Of a DNA stretch of 64,000 nucleotides, positions 12,114 to 36,200 are shown one piece after another. Positions within the stretch are counted from its first letter, which is position 1. Every line of letters starts with the position of its first letter. Where the stretch lies: assembly GCA_009746045.1 (NCBI GenBank), contig RPFO01000027.1, positions 1,372,976-1,436,975 on the forward strand. Reading direction: 5' to 3'. The DNA comes from Mesostigma viride. Lineage: Eukaryota; Streptophyta; Mesostigmatophyceae; Mesostigmatales; Mesostigmataceae. Position numbers and translations under genes: made by a program. The notes under the pieces are model-generated. The model made no database searches, had not been told where the DNA came from, and worked only from the letters and a program-made list of their open reading frames with translations.

Positions 12114-12937
12114 ATGTATAGTCTGTACCACGTTGCGGCCGGTACCAATAACAAAATTGTACACTCCTATGGCCAACGACACGGGGTGTGGCAAGGTTGT
12201 GTCCTGTCCCCATACCTGTTCATTATTGTCGTGGACCACGTCATGCGCCAGGCACGTGCGCGCTTTACCGCTCTTAAGAAGGGGTTCGAGCCAGCTAGGC
12301 TTGGACATCCTTAACGAGCGTGGGCACGGCGGGGTTATAGCACGGGTTACCGCCTGGCTGACCTGATTTATGCGGACGACACCACCCTCATCGCGCACCC
12401 CGAGCACATTCAGACCTGGCTGGACTGTCTGGGCCTGGAGGCGCGGGCGGTGGGGTTGGATATTAGTGTCAAAACTGAGGCGATGGTGATTGGGGCCTAC
12501 AGTCGCCCACCGCTGCCGCGCCTGCTCGACGGGACGGAGGTCCCGTTCCGCGACCGCTTCAAACTGTTGGGGAGCATGCTCCCTGACACCGCCGACGATG
12601 TGGACGTCCGCATTGGCCTAACCTGGTCTAGGCTTCGTTCGCTCAACACCTACTGGCGCTCCAAGGGCCTGGACGAGCACCGCAAGCGCATGCTCTTCCG
12701 AAGGTCCTCGTCCTCACGGTGCTCACGTATGGCGCCGAGGCGTGGACACTCACGGCAACATTGGCAGCTAAGCTAGACGGCACGGTAACCAGGATGCTCC
12801 GACAGGTCCTGAATGTAGGGTTTTCTCAGCGTAGGTCACTAGAGTCTTTGAATCACGGTATGCCTCGTATTTCGGACGAGCTTAGGCAGCGTAGGATAGC
12901 ATTTGTAGATCGACATCTTGCTCACACCAGCCACTGA
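12114..12937 (+). pseudogene. LINE reverse transcriptase C-terminal half
   Basis: Better preserved than the copy at 4388-5760. It starts inside the catalytic domain (GCGKVVSCPHT frame, VWQGCVLSPYLF in another frame, about 12190), has an intact LIYADDTTLI catalytic motif (about 12365), then LDISVKTEAMVIG, FKLLGSMLPD and a region ending LTYGAEAWTL and MLRQVLNVGF, closing at a stop after RHLAHTSH (about 12935). Frameshifts lie near 12310 and 12700. It is 5'-truncated and lacks a hairpin tail. Confidence 0.8.
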
Positions 12938-12949
12938 GGTCGACTGTCG

Positions 12950-13950
12950 CGTCTGCGTGCCACAATCTCCGGCGCCACCATGGCGGCTGGCCACTCAGCT
13001 TTGGTAAAACCCAAATGAGCTGAGCTGACGTGCCCGTGCATGCCCTGTGGGGTGGGCGAGGTCGACCTGTCCCATGATTGATGATTCCCCCCCTCGCTGG
13101 CGACCGGCCCCATCACGAAGACAGCGATCGTACCAAGACAAGGGCAGCGGTGACCACAGTCAAGCTGCGGGAGGTTAACTGCGCAGCGGTGCACACTGGA
13201 CAAAACCAATCCCCCTCCGGAATGCTGGTGACCACTGGCTGCAAACACTGCATGTGCCAACCACAGTTACACTGATCGATCACACAATAACATGGACTCC
13301 GCCTGATCAACCCGGTGACAAACCTGACACTGGGCGTCCTGGACTCGGCGAGACGTGTGCGGTTGGAGGTCGTGGACCAAATTGGGCAGCGATCAGGGAC
13401 TGAGATTGCTGAGGTTGTCAGTCATACGGCTCCCGTCGGCGCCCTCCAAAATTGCCACTCCCGATGGTTTGATAGCCACAATGCGCAAAATGGTGGGCCC
13501 CGCCTCCACATCCAAAGTGTGCTTCAGCTGAGTGCGCAGGAAAACATACTGCCCTGGCCTAAACCGCAGCTGGCGAGCCATGTATGCGCCCCCCCGGCGC
13601 TGAGCGTAACGCAGCGTGTCCCTGTGCTGAGCAATGAACAAGTTGTTCATCGCGATGGGCATGCCGACCTGGCAAGTCTCTGTCCTGGCCAGCACCTCAA
13701 CCAAAAATTGCTGAGCGTTGTCGAAGGCCATGGGTTCGGGGTGCGCAACCTGTGCCTCCGTAGGCAAAAGAGGATTACGCCCGAACAGAAGGAAATACGG
13801 GGAGAAGGTAGCGAGAGACTCCTGGGGAGACTGTCATGCGATAACCAATGGCAATCCATGCCAACTCGCGATCCCACCTGGCCGACTCCGTCTCTTCGAG
13901 TAACGAAAAGAGGGTTCTCAGCCGAGGACAAGTAACTGTCCCTCGTGCCT
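12950..13950 (-). pseudogene. Gypsy-type integrase C-terminus with PHD finger, decayed
   Basis: Reading on the minus strand, 13880-13780 shows the end of a Gypsy-type integrase core (SPYFLLFGRNPLLPTEAQ in composite frames). The next segment (13767-13393) contains RQLRFRPGQYVFLRTQLKH, typical of the region after the integrase core. Downstream, 13345-13180 encodes a PHD zinc finger: CQVC, then MLLCD in one frame, then CNCGWHMQCL and IPEGDWFCPVC in another. A one-base shift near 13280 separates the two halves. PHD fingers bind histone tails and could steer integration, but that role is inferred. Confidence 0.7.
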
Positions 13951-15231
13951 GATGACCACCTTATTGATCCCCTTGTGTACCGTCACGTGCCGCGTTTGAC
14001 TATCCTTGCTGGGGCGTTAGCTAGACGCTCCAACTAATCTAGTTGCGACAATGATGATGGTGCAAGATGATGCTTTTGCCTCCCCTGCTATAGAACTGAT
14101 GCTTTCACAACACACACTTTGCACAGTCTGATGATGAAGCGGCACATGCATGCGGAATTTATTGAGAAAGTTAGTACAATTACAACACGTTGATAGTCTC
14201 AATATCGATGCACTCCATGCTCAAGAGCCCGCAGTTAGGTAGCGCTCCATCCATGACATGCTACCGGCCTTGCTCCCAAGGAAAGGGAGAAACACGAAGG
14301 CCACTAACGAGAGACTAGAAGAGACTACACGCTACGTGAGAGTCCTCTTCGACTATGAACCAAATCATTCGTCATGCCACACGCATGACACACGCCACAC
14401 TTGTCAGTCGGCAGCCAGGAATGCCAAAACTATCTTGCTGCCTGAACCATGCAAACAGAAACCGCATTCCAGTTGCCGTCCTGGCTTTCTACCACACATG
14501 CCAACAAAAGCAGTGAAGGCATCCCGACAAATCTAGATTGCTACCCTGTTGCCGATCTCATCTCCTAGAGGCTCCGGCATTTCTGTCCCTGGGAATGTCC
14601 GGCATTGAGTCACGACCACCAAGGTCGAAGCATAATATCCTTCAAACTATCTGCATGCTCACACCTTGCGTGTGAGTGGCCCACCAAACATTGCTTCTCA
14701 TCTTTCCTTTCTAGAAGAAATCCCTTTGTAGGGCTTCCAGCGATTTCGCATTCATTCCAGCGATCTGGCTCCGCACCGCAAATTGTCCTTTTCCATTTTC
14801 TGTCCAGTCCTCATAACGTGGACCCGCTATTCTACACCACAAAGACACCTGGCCTGTCAATAGCCTCGGCGCTGTTGAAGTCCAGCAGTCCAGCTCCAGC
14901 TCCAGCTCCAGCTTCAGCTTCAGCTGTCCACTAACTCGCAAATGATCCTCTCGACGCTGCGCCCTTGTGCTGCCGTCCGCTCATGCAAGTCAGTGCTGCG
15001 CGCCCAGCTGTGCCTGGCCCGGCGCGCGCGCACGTACACTTTCGTCCGCTCTTATGCTGCGTGCCCGACTGTGCCTGGCCCGGCGCGCCTGCCCCTGCCC
15101 CTATGCTGCAAGTGCTAGTGTCCCCCCCCCGGTCACTAGCCTTTGTCGAAAATGCGTAGAAAACAAATTCCTTGCGCACGTCACCGGTCTTGTGCATAGT
15201 GGGCGCCGGATGGCATAGCTCGCTTCCGTGA
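13951..15231. other. Stretch without a recognised gene
   Basis: The segment holds a short CTCCAG-type minisatellite (14880-14930) and two GC-rich imperfect copies of a TGTGCCTGGCCCGGCGCG block (about 15008 and 15070). Frames of up to 109 codons exist but show no family motif and no convincing splice sites. Confidence 0.4.
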
Positions 15232-15690
15232 CACGACACCGCTGTTGGTCTGGCCGGTCCCCAGCGGCTCGGCCAACCAGGGCGGCATATTTTGACCTGG
15301 CCTGGCCCCAAGAACTATTCCTAAAAGGGTAGGGAAACATGCCCTGACCTATACCCAGATGTTGCTGGCCGACCTAGTGGTCCCAGCCCAGTTTGAATAC
15401 CGCATCCCCTCTCTCTCCCTTCTTTGGACTGCCATGCAGGACAAGAAGCGGTGGCAGAAGATTGTCAAGGCTCACACGCCAGCCCCTGTGGGCAAGCCGC
15501 CTCCCCCCAAGAGGAGGAGCCGTTTTGATGAGTAGCGTAGATAGGCTTTTCTAGACTAGATAGCTTAGAGTTAGGTTAGTTCGATTACGCGGCTTCCTCC
15601 ACTCCACCCATCCATCCTGGAATATGTGCTACATGATCTCCCAACGGAGGCATGTTATAATTTAATTTAATTTAATTTAATTTTAATGGC
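15232..15690 (+). mobile_element. 3' end of a hairpin-B retroelement with intact C-terminal coding end
   Basis: One frame is open from about 15290 to the TAG at 15533. It reads LLADLVVPAQFEYRI, then MQDKKRWQKIVKAHTPAP, then GKPPPPKRRSRFDE and stop. The same coding end is followed by the same 3' stretch at 46800-47137 (minus) and, frameshifted, at 5790-6290. After the stop come a conserved TAGCTTAGAGTTAG stretch, hairpin B (CATGATCTCCCAACGGAGGC, 15632-15651) and a TTTAA-repeat tail. The family of the protein is not recognised; a basic, proline-rich tail at the end of a retroelement ORF suggests nucleic-acid binding. Confidence 0.6.
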
Positions 15691-16285
15691 CAACGAGAGG
15701 CAGGGCGCGCAATAATGATTATATATCGAGGCTGGCGCAGTACTTCACATGTAATGTCACTCCACGCATGCATAGTAGCATCAATTCGAATTACAATTAT
15801 CAGATGTGGAGATGTATATGTACACATGTATGGATATCCGACTTGGGTCTCCAGCTAGGACCATCATTATACGTTATATCGATATGAGACAACCAGCGCA
15901 GGCCAGAAGTTGTATCACCAGCGCAGGCCAGAAGTTACACGTCCACCACAATCCACTCTGGAACAGCATTGTTGACCAATCCGTCTCGCGCGAGCATAAA
16001 GATAGTTGTCTCACGTACTAAAGAGCTTCATGACTCAAATGCAGCTAGGCACCACGTTTTCCCACGCAAGCGCAAAATCCATCCATCAACTCATGCTGCG
16101 CTCTGGGAACCCTCCCTCCATGGCCTCATGCCCACAACCCGGCGCCCAGCCGGAGGCACCCAGCCGGACATGATATTTGGGCCACATGGGTAGCGCGGCC
16201 AGCCTAGTTAGAGCCCCCGTCGTTAGACCTGAAAGAGCTTCGAGTCGTTAGACCAAGTCACTGCCTTGCAAGAGGGTTATGGTCA
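15691..16285. other. Stretch without a gene; short repeat at 15884-15935
   Basis: The only feature seen is two adjacent copies of CAGCGCAGGCCAGAAGTT (15894-15935). These are the reverse complement of a motif found at 35689 and 37687. Confidence 0.4.
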
Positions 16286-16289
16286 GACT

Positions 16290-16649
16290 TTAAAGAGGCA
16301 AGAAGCAGACTTTGAAGAGGCAAGCTGGCCGCTGTTCATGACTTTCCCTCGTACATCAACCTGGAACACCGTCGAGGTCCACTCCAAGTTGTTAAGACAT
16401 GGAAGAGTGTCGAGGTGTACTGTTTCACGTCATGATGCCTGAAACAATGTCACCAAGGCATGCTGGCTGCTCATCATGGCCTCGCATCCAACACCACCCT
16501 GGAATGGCGCCGAGGTCTGGTCCTTCGAGTTACTACGCCGGACCAGGAACAGCCTCTAGTGGTAGACCAACCTGTTTTAGACCTGAGCCTCTCGCGGTAG
16601 ACCAATTTGTTTGTAGGCCTAAAACAGCCTCTAATAACAGACCAAGTGC
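16290..16649 (-). repeat. Decayed partial copies of the PHAF1 last coding segment
   Basis: Downstream of the PHAF1 stop codon, 16438-16503 aligns with the terminal coding segment at 16657-16713 (CCTGRAACARYGTCACCRAGG, GCTGGCYGCTC, CATGRCCTCG, AACACCAC in the same order). A weaker copy lies near 16305-16370. They are interleaved with short CCTCTAGTGGTAGACCAA-like repeats (16550-16650). They are tandem duplications of a gene edge that have lost coding capacity. Confidence 0.6.
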
Positions 16650-29289
<12,640 letters not shown>

Positions 29290-30205
29290 GATCACAAAGG
29301 AAGATCTCACAATTTAAAAGGAAGAGCCACCAATATTCAGATTCGCTTGCATTGCGTAGATCGTTCTTATGCCGGCCTCAACATGACTCAATTGTAGGCG
29401 GGCCTGGGCCTGCTCTTTGCTCGTGCCTATCCATGACAATTACCTAGCATCCATGACTTGCTGACGACGGTAGACCAAAACCCGCGATGTGGCCAGATAG
29501 GAAACGCTTGTCCACCATGAATCTGAGTCTAGGGCAACGAGCTCTTGCTCGCTCCCAAACTGAAAGGTCCGGGCTGATGTGCCAACTGCCATGCCGAGTT
29601 TGCCCACGTGTCCACAGGTGGTGGCATGTGCGGTTCTTCTTTCTGCTGCCATATTGTGACCCCTGATGCCCTCTTCTACTGTAAGAATGTTGTTGTCGCA
29701 AGTTGTCACAACAACGCTCTGACGAAAGATTCTCTACTTGGAAGAGTCTCTTGTGAGCAACTAATCGCAGCTAAATGCTCATGACCTTGTGCTGACATCT
29801 AAACCCGGCTAGCCGAGCGCCCCAAAAATAAAGACACGATCGCGAGTTCATTACCATGGCGCCTTCCACCTTATTTCCTACGTTACCAGAGGGGGACAAA
29901 ACAATTTTACTATAGAAACATATCCGACAGGTTGTGCATTTTTCGATTTCTTACTTCTTCATTAGCTGTGAGTGTGGGTGGAAGCGGCGGCTCATTCTAA
30001 ATGACCGCAATTGTGGTGACATGAACTGTAAACCTTCAGTAGCTGGCTCGCTGCCGTCCTCATTTCATGCATGTGAGCGTGAGTGACATTTGACGTCAAC
30101 TGCGGGGAGTTGTAGTCACATACGTGCGTGATCTATCGTAGGAGACTGCTTGGATCAATTTTGTGGTAGTGCCAAGCAGACCACCTATCGGGACAAGGCA
30201 ACGAC
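29290..30205. promoter_or_regulatory. Divergent intergenic region between PHAF1 and the MORN gene
   Basis: The two start codons face away from each other across 916 bp, so promoter elements for both genes must lie here or in unseen 5' exons. No TATA box at a fixed distance could be assigned. Part of the interval (29440-29652) is open on the minus strand. Confidence 0.5.
29440..29652 (-). CDS. Small open frame of uncertain status upstream of PHAF1
   Basis: A 70-codon frame starting at an ATG, with ordinary composition (a QFGSEQELVALDSDSWW segment) and ending at a TAG that overlaps a possible splice donor (AG|GTAATT). It could be a 5' exon of PHAF1 or a chance frame. No family is recognised. 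Confidence 0.2.
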   Translation of the reverse strand: MAAERRTAHATTCGHVGKLGMAVGTSARTFQFGSEQELVALDSDSWWTSVSYLATSRVLVYRRQQVMDAR

Positions 30206-33200
30206 ATGCCTCCGAAGAAGAAAGACGAGAAGGACAAGAAAGAGGATGGCGTTCCCGCCGAACTAGACGAAGGTACGCAACGATTGTGGCAGTCTTCTTA
30301 GCACTTCCTATGGACGCCAGTTCAATGCATGCGCTGATGGCAGTCACGGCGTGTACAATGGAGAAGACTCGGCTCGGAAGGACATCGGTAGGGGTATCCC
30401 CCCTAGGAACCTCCTCCACAGTGTTCCTATACGTTCGGACATGGCCACATAATACCCCTTGTTTCGCACACTGTCAGGTAACGAAATTTACTGGCGATAA
30501 CTGGAATTAATGCATACATGTATTATGGCGTTTTGCCCTTTCCTGACGGCAACCCATGCAGCGCTCAAGGCGGCACCGACCGCAGGAACGGGGAAGTTCT
30601 ATTTCGGGGAGGAGGCGACCTATGGTGAGTCAGGAGAGCCCCGTTCCACCGTGACGTTTCGTCTCCCTTGCCTGCCTTACCTGCCGCGTCATCGGCAGCA
30701 GCTAATCCCACCCACCCCTCCATACACTGTAAAGTCGGGAAATCGTGCTAGAGGTCCTTTTTTCATCCCACAAGCTCCCTTGATGACATGCTATGGTTTC
30801 AAGTTGGTGTCCATGGGCACCTATAGTAGGTAGAGTGACCACTGTGTCATCTTGTGCGAATAAGGGAAGTGCTTAAATAATGTTTGTGTGAATCAGGGAA
30901 ACGTGGTTCGATGGTGTGAATCAGGGAAATGTGCTTAACTAGAGTTTGCGTGAATCAGGGAAATGTGATTACATAGAGCTGGGGTGAATCAGGGAAATGT
31001 GATTACATAGAGTTTGGGCATCCTGCGCATCTGTGACGGCGAGTCTGACTTCTTCTTTAAAACATGACTTGCCTTAATATATCCAAGTTTTACGAAGCGG
31101 ATATCAACGGAGGGGTATCCGTCACAGCGCAAGTTATGATCTTGAGGATGGTGATGATATGTGGGGGCTTACTGGGGCAAACTGGTGGCAAACTAATTCC
31201 CGTTTCTTGGCAGTCGTATCATGATTAGAGCCTTTTGGACTTGTCTATTTCTCGTGCATGCGTGCTGCGTGCAAAGGGCAACTGGGAGCGAGCGTGAATG
31301 TGTGTCCTCCTCGCTCGCTTACTTACTATCTTATTTTACTTACTTTCTTATTTAACTTACTTTCTTTTTTTACTTACTTTCTTTTTTTACTTACTATCTT
31401 ATTTTACTTACTATCTTATTTTACTTACTTTCTGATTTTACTTACTTTCTTACTTTCTTATTTTACTTACTATCTTATTTTACTTACTATCTTTATTTGC
31501 TATCTCTGTCTACCTGCCCGCAACATGGTGTGCGTGCAGAGGGCGACTGGGAGTTGCGACGGGACCCGAACGAGCCCCCACCCCCCCCCGAGCCAGAAGG
31601 TGGGCCACTGTAGCTTCTCTTCTTGATCCCGAGATGGCCTCGTTACCATTCCTATGCCATGTTCGGTCATGGGAGCTTTTATGAGTACTTGCCACTGTTG
31701 CATCTTCCCTTTCTTTTACTGTGCTCCGTGCCCCCCCAACGGGGCCATGTGTATAAATGAAGGGGGGGGGGGGGGGGGGATGTCACTCCATGTTTATCTT
31801 TGAACCAATATTATCTTTAAAGAATGTTTTCATCTTGAAATTAGGTCGCCCACCGCACCATCGCTTGATTGCTTGTACAGGTTTGAGGCCATTTGTATGA
31901 ATTACTTCGAGGCCACTTTTGATTAATTAAAGTTGAGGCCATTTTTAATCAATTAATTTGAGGCCACTTTTAATTGATTTGATTTATTTGAGGCCATCCC
32001 TCATGCAGCGTATTCATGCTGGGGTGTTTCAGCATCAGGGTTGGTTGAAGCCATAGGATGGGTCAACATGGCACGGTTGCTATATACGGTTGCCTGCGCA
32101 ACATTTGTTACATCGAAGTACGTCAATGCTTCACATGAAAAATGCCCACCTTTCATGCAACAAGCTACAAGGCAGCGCACGGTAGCAGAATGACCATGCA
32201 CAGTAGGCCACTGCTGCATGTACAGCAATCGATAGCATAGCTACAAGGCAGTGCACGGACGCAGAATGCGCCATGCACAGTAGATCACTGTAGCCTATCA
32301 AACAAGCCACCTTGTATTGAACATGCTACAAGGTACCAGAGGATGGCACCATGCATCATTCAACGCACCGTGAAATGTATCAATCATGATTTGATGCCAT
32401 GTACCATGGACTGCACCACATGCACACTGGCAACCCATGCAGCTCTCAATATGAGGCCATGCATACTTCCTTTGGCTTCTGATGGACGGACGCCTCCTGG
32501 CTGCTCCTACTGGCTGGTTGGCATACCAGGCTGTAATGGCCTGCAGCTGCTGTAGTGGCATCTAGTGGGCTGCAGCTGCCACATACGTGTGGTTGCTGAT
32601 GGGGGGATCATGCCTGCCGCTGGATGGCATGTAGCCATCTACCGGATGGGGTAATGCCTGCCAGCTGCTGAAGTCACGAAGTCGACCATGCACCCAATGA
32701 CAAGACAACTATATATTTACTACTATTATTTGTTGTTGTATTTGCACCCCCATGGCTCTCTGTACGCCCGTCGTCATCGTGGGTCGTATTCGCAGAGGAC
32801 CCGAAAGCAAAGAAGAAACCTGCGAAGAAAGGGGACCCCGCAGAAGAGGCCCCGCCGCCCCGTAAGTGCAATGTTTAATCTGTACTATTACATGTCTGTA
32901 CCAGTATAAAATCAGGGTGACCTATAATGCTGGCATCCTCGTCATTCAGTGATCTTGCTGCGCGTTTGTAAGAAAGCGGAACCTGCAGAAGTGACTCCGC
33001 CACCCAAGAACGTGCACTTATAGATCTAGATTCATTTCAGGATGATGCACAATGCCGGCATGCTACTGTCAGCCAGTAAGCCTGCTGGTCACCTGTAAGC
33101 AAAAATCCACCAAGGACACCCCACTTAGGCCCCAACACTTTGTAAGTGCAGTGTAAAATGCTGGCATTTGTATCAGCAAGTAACCTGGCTGAATTGTGAG

Positions 33201-36200
33201 CTTGCTGCGCATGTGCAAGAAAGACCCTTCAACAAAGGAAGACCTTGCCAGGGTCAGGCTCCACTGCCCCATACGTGCGAGGGAATATCCCTACATGCTT
33301 GTCATAGCATATCACCTTACTCCCCTCCCCTCCCCTCCCCTCCCCTCCCCTCCCTCCCCTCCCCTCCCCTCCCTCCCCTCCCCTCCTCCCCTCCCCTCCC
33401 CTCCCTCCCCTCCCTCCCTCCCCTCCCCTCCCCTCCTCCCCTCCCTCCCCTCCCCTCCCCTCCCCTCCCTCCCCTCCCTCCCCTCCCCTCCCTCCCCTCC
33501 CCTCCCCTCCCTCCCCTCCCCTCCCCTCCCCTCCCCTCCCCTCCCCTCCCTCCCTCCCCTCCCTCCCCCCTCCCCTCCCCTCCCTCCCCTCCCCTCCCCC
33601 CCTCCCCTCCCCTCCCCTCCCCTCCCTCCCCTCCCCTCCCCTCCCCTCCCTCCCCTCCCCTCCCCTCCCCTCCCCTCCCTCCCCTCCCCTCCCTCCCTCC
33701 CCTCCCCTCCCCTCCCCTCCCCTCCCCTCCCTCCCCTCCCCTCCCCTCCCCTCCCTCCCCTCCCCTCCCCTCCCTCCCCTCCCCTCCCCTCCCCTCCCCT
33801 CCCCTCCCCTCCCCTCCCCTCCCCTCCCTCCCCTCCCCTCCCCTCCCCTCCCCTCCCCTCCCCTCCCCTTCCCTCCTGTAGTCTTAAACTCTGCCGGTGA
33901 CATTGTCATTGAAAATCCTCCCTAGTTCTGTCAAACCGCTGTTTGGATCAAGGTGGCGGATGCAGCATAGTCTAGGGGAGCATGCAGGGCCAGAATGTGG
34001 GTCTGTCAGGGGGTTAAAGTTAGTTGTTGCGCCTTAACCTAAAGGAAAGTGAGGAGGTGCGCTTCAACCTAACGGGAAGTTAGGGGGGCCGCCATAACCT
34101 ACCCCTGTTGGCGTGGCCATCACCGCCACATGTACCTGTCGGTGGTGCGCACCTAATCAACAGCACGAGCACCCTTCGCCAGCACCAGTCATGGGTGCAG
34201 CGCGTGTATCCTATCTCATACTACCAACTAATAAAACCCCTAACACCACGCATCCCCTCATATACCAACTAACAACACCCCTAACACCACTCATCCCCTC
34301 ATATACCAACTAATAACACCCCTAACACCACGCATCCCCGCATGACCCCCGCAGCCCCCGCCAAGATGATCCGCATCCGCCACGGGCGCGGCACATACGT
34401 CGAGGGCAAGTACTCGTACCAGGGCGAGTGGTTTGAAGATAAAATGCACGGCCAAGGTGAGGCATCGCGTATCCTCCGATCCTTCGACCCGCTGCGTGCG
34501 CGTGCTCGTGGCTTGATCGCGGCACCGTGAATCAACCTTTTAGCTAGCAATCAAAAGGTCTCGATCGGTTTCGCCTCCCATCCTTCGACCCACTGCGCGT
34601 GCGTGCTTGCGGCTTGTGTGCTTGTATGTGGCTTGTGTGCTTGCTTGTGGCTTGTGTGCTTGGTTGTGGCTTGTGTGCTTGTATGGGGCTTGTGTGCTTG
34701 TATGTGGCTTGTGTGCTTGCTTGTGGCTTGTGTGCTTGTATGTGGCTTGTGTGCTTGTATGTGGCTTGTGTGCTTGCTTGTGGCTTGTGTGCTTGTTTGT
34801 GGCTTGTGTGCTTGTTTGTGGCTTGTGTGCTTGCTTGTGGCTTGTGTGCTTTCTTGTAGCTTGCGTCTGTCACCGTGAATGATCACCCTCCTACGGTCGG
34901 TAACAAACTTCTAAGCGAAGCCGATGGGTTTTGAACATCCTTATGGTTTTTGATCTTTTTATTTTGCCCACGCCCAGTAGTTCCTTATGGGTTTTGACCA
35001 GGAGGGGGTCGAGCACCTCAGCTGATATCCCCCGCCCCTCTCACCATCTGCAATAGGCACTTGCTGCTGGGTCTCTCTCGCTGAGATTCGTCGCGCGCTT
35101 TTTTCCTGATAGAATCCACTGCAGGAGATCTCTTGCCAAAATCTGCTGTGAGTTTTTCCTGCTGGCACTTGGATCGGTTTTTCAATGTTGAATTTTGCTG
35201 CGAGTTTTTGCTGCTGGCATTTGCATTGGTTTTTTCCTGCTGGCATTTGCCGCGGCCTCTTCCCTGCTGGTGTTTTGATGCTGGTTCGTCCGTGTCGGTT
35301 TGTTGATACGGGTTCTTCCCTGCCGATGTTTTGATACGGGTTCTTTCCTGTCCGTGTTTTAATGCTGTGCACTCGCATACCAGAAATGGCAGGCATGTTC
35401 AAGCACACATGGCTGCACTGTTGCGGTATGCTTACGGTGTTTCTCTGTTCTTGCACTGGCATATTCTTCCCACGGGCAGGCACATCCAGGCACACATGAC
35501 TGCGCTGTTGCTGTTTGTTGATAGTGTTTTGTGCTCTAATACTGGCACACACTTCCCACGGGCAGGCACGTTCAAGTACGAGAGCGGGGCGGTTTACGAG
35601 GGCGAGTGGGTGGAAGGAAAATACCACGGCCGCGGCAAGTATTCGGTGGGTGTTCTTGCTGATGTTGCATGACGCAGTCATATTCCAGATTTCTGGCCTG
35701 CGCTGGTTGTCTCATTGATACTAGTTGGCTACCCCACGTCCGCGGCAAATACACGGTGGGTGTTATCCATGCTGGTGCCTGCATGACCCAGATATAGTTA
35801 CGTGCCTTCTTTCTCCAATTCTTTCGAATCTTGCAGCGAATCCCACTCTCTGTGCAGTGGTCCATTGAATGAAAGGCGTGCATGTCAATCATGAATCGAT
35901 TCCTTACTTCCTATGGCAGGCGTGCGAGTACATCTTTGCTTGATTCCTTTCTTCCTATTGCAGGCGTGCGAGTAAATCATTAATCGATTCCTTCCTTTCT
36001 TCAGTATTCTCACGTGCATGGTTTGCCAAAAGAGCAAGCGACTAGGTCCTTAATCGTTTCGTGGTTGCGAGTCCTATACCCATGCACCCAACACTCGCTG
36101 TGTGCAGCGGGCCATCAGAGGACCCCATGTGGCTAAGTGGGTTGGCTTTTGATAGCGTTGGCTTAGCCCTGTGGCTGCCGCATCCGGGCCACCTTTGTCG

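Noticed and set aside
33168-33909. Proline-serine and glycine-arginine frames of about 230 codons
   Set aside because: Translation of the CCCCT array in a MORN-gene intron.
34544-34886. Six overlapping frames rich in Cys/Leu/Val or Lys/Thr/Gln
   Set aside because: Translation of the 17-bp minisatellite on both strands.
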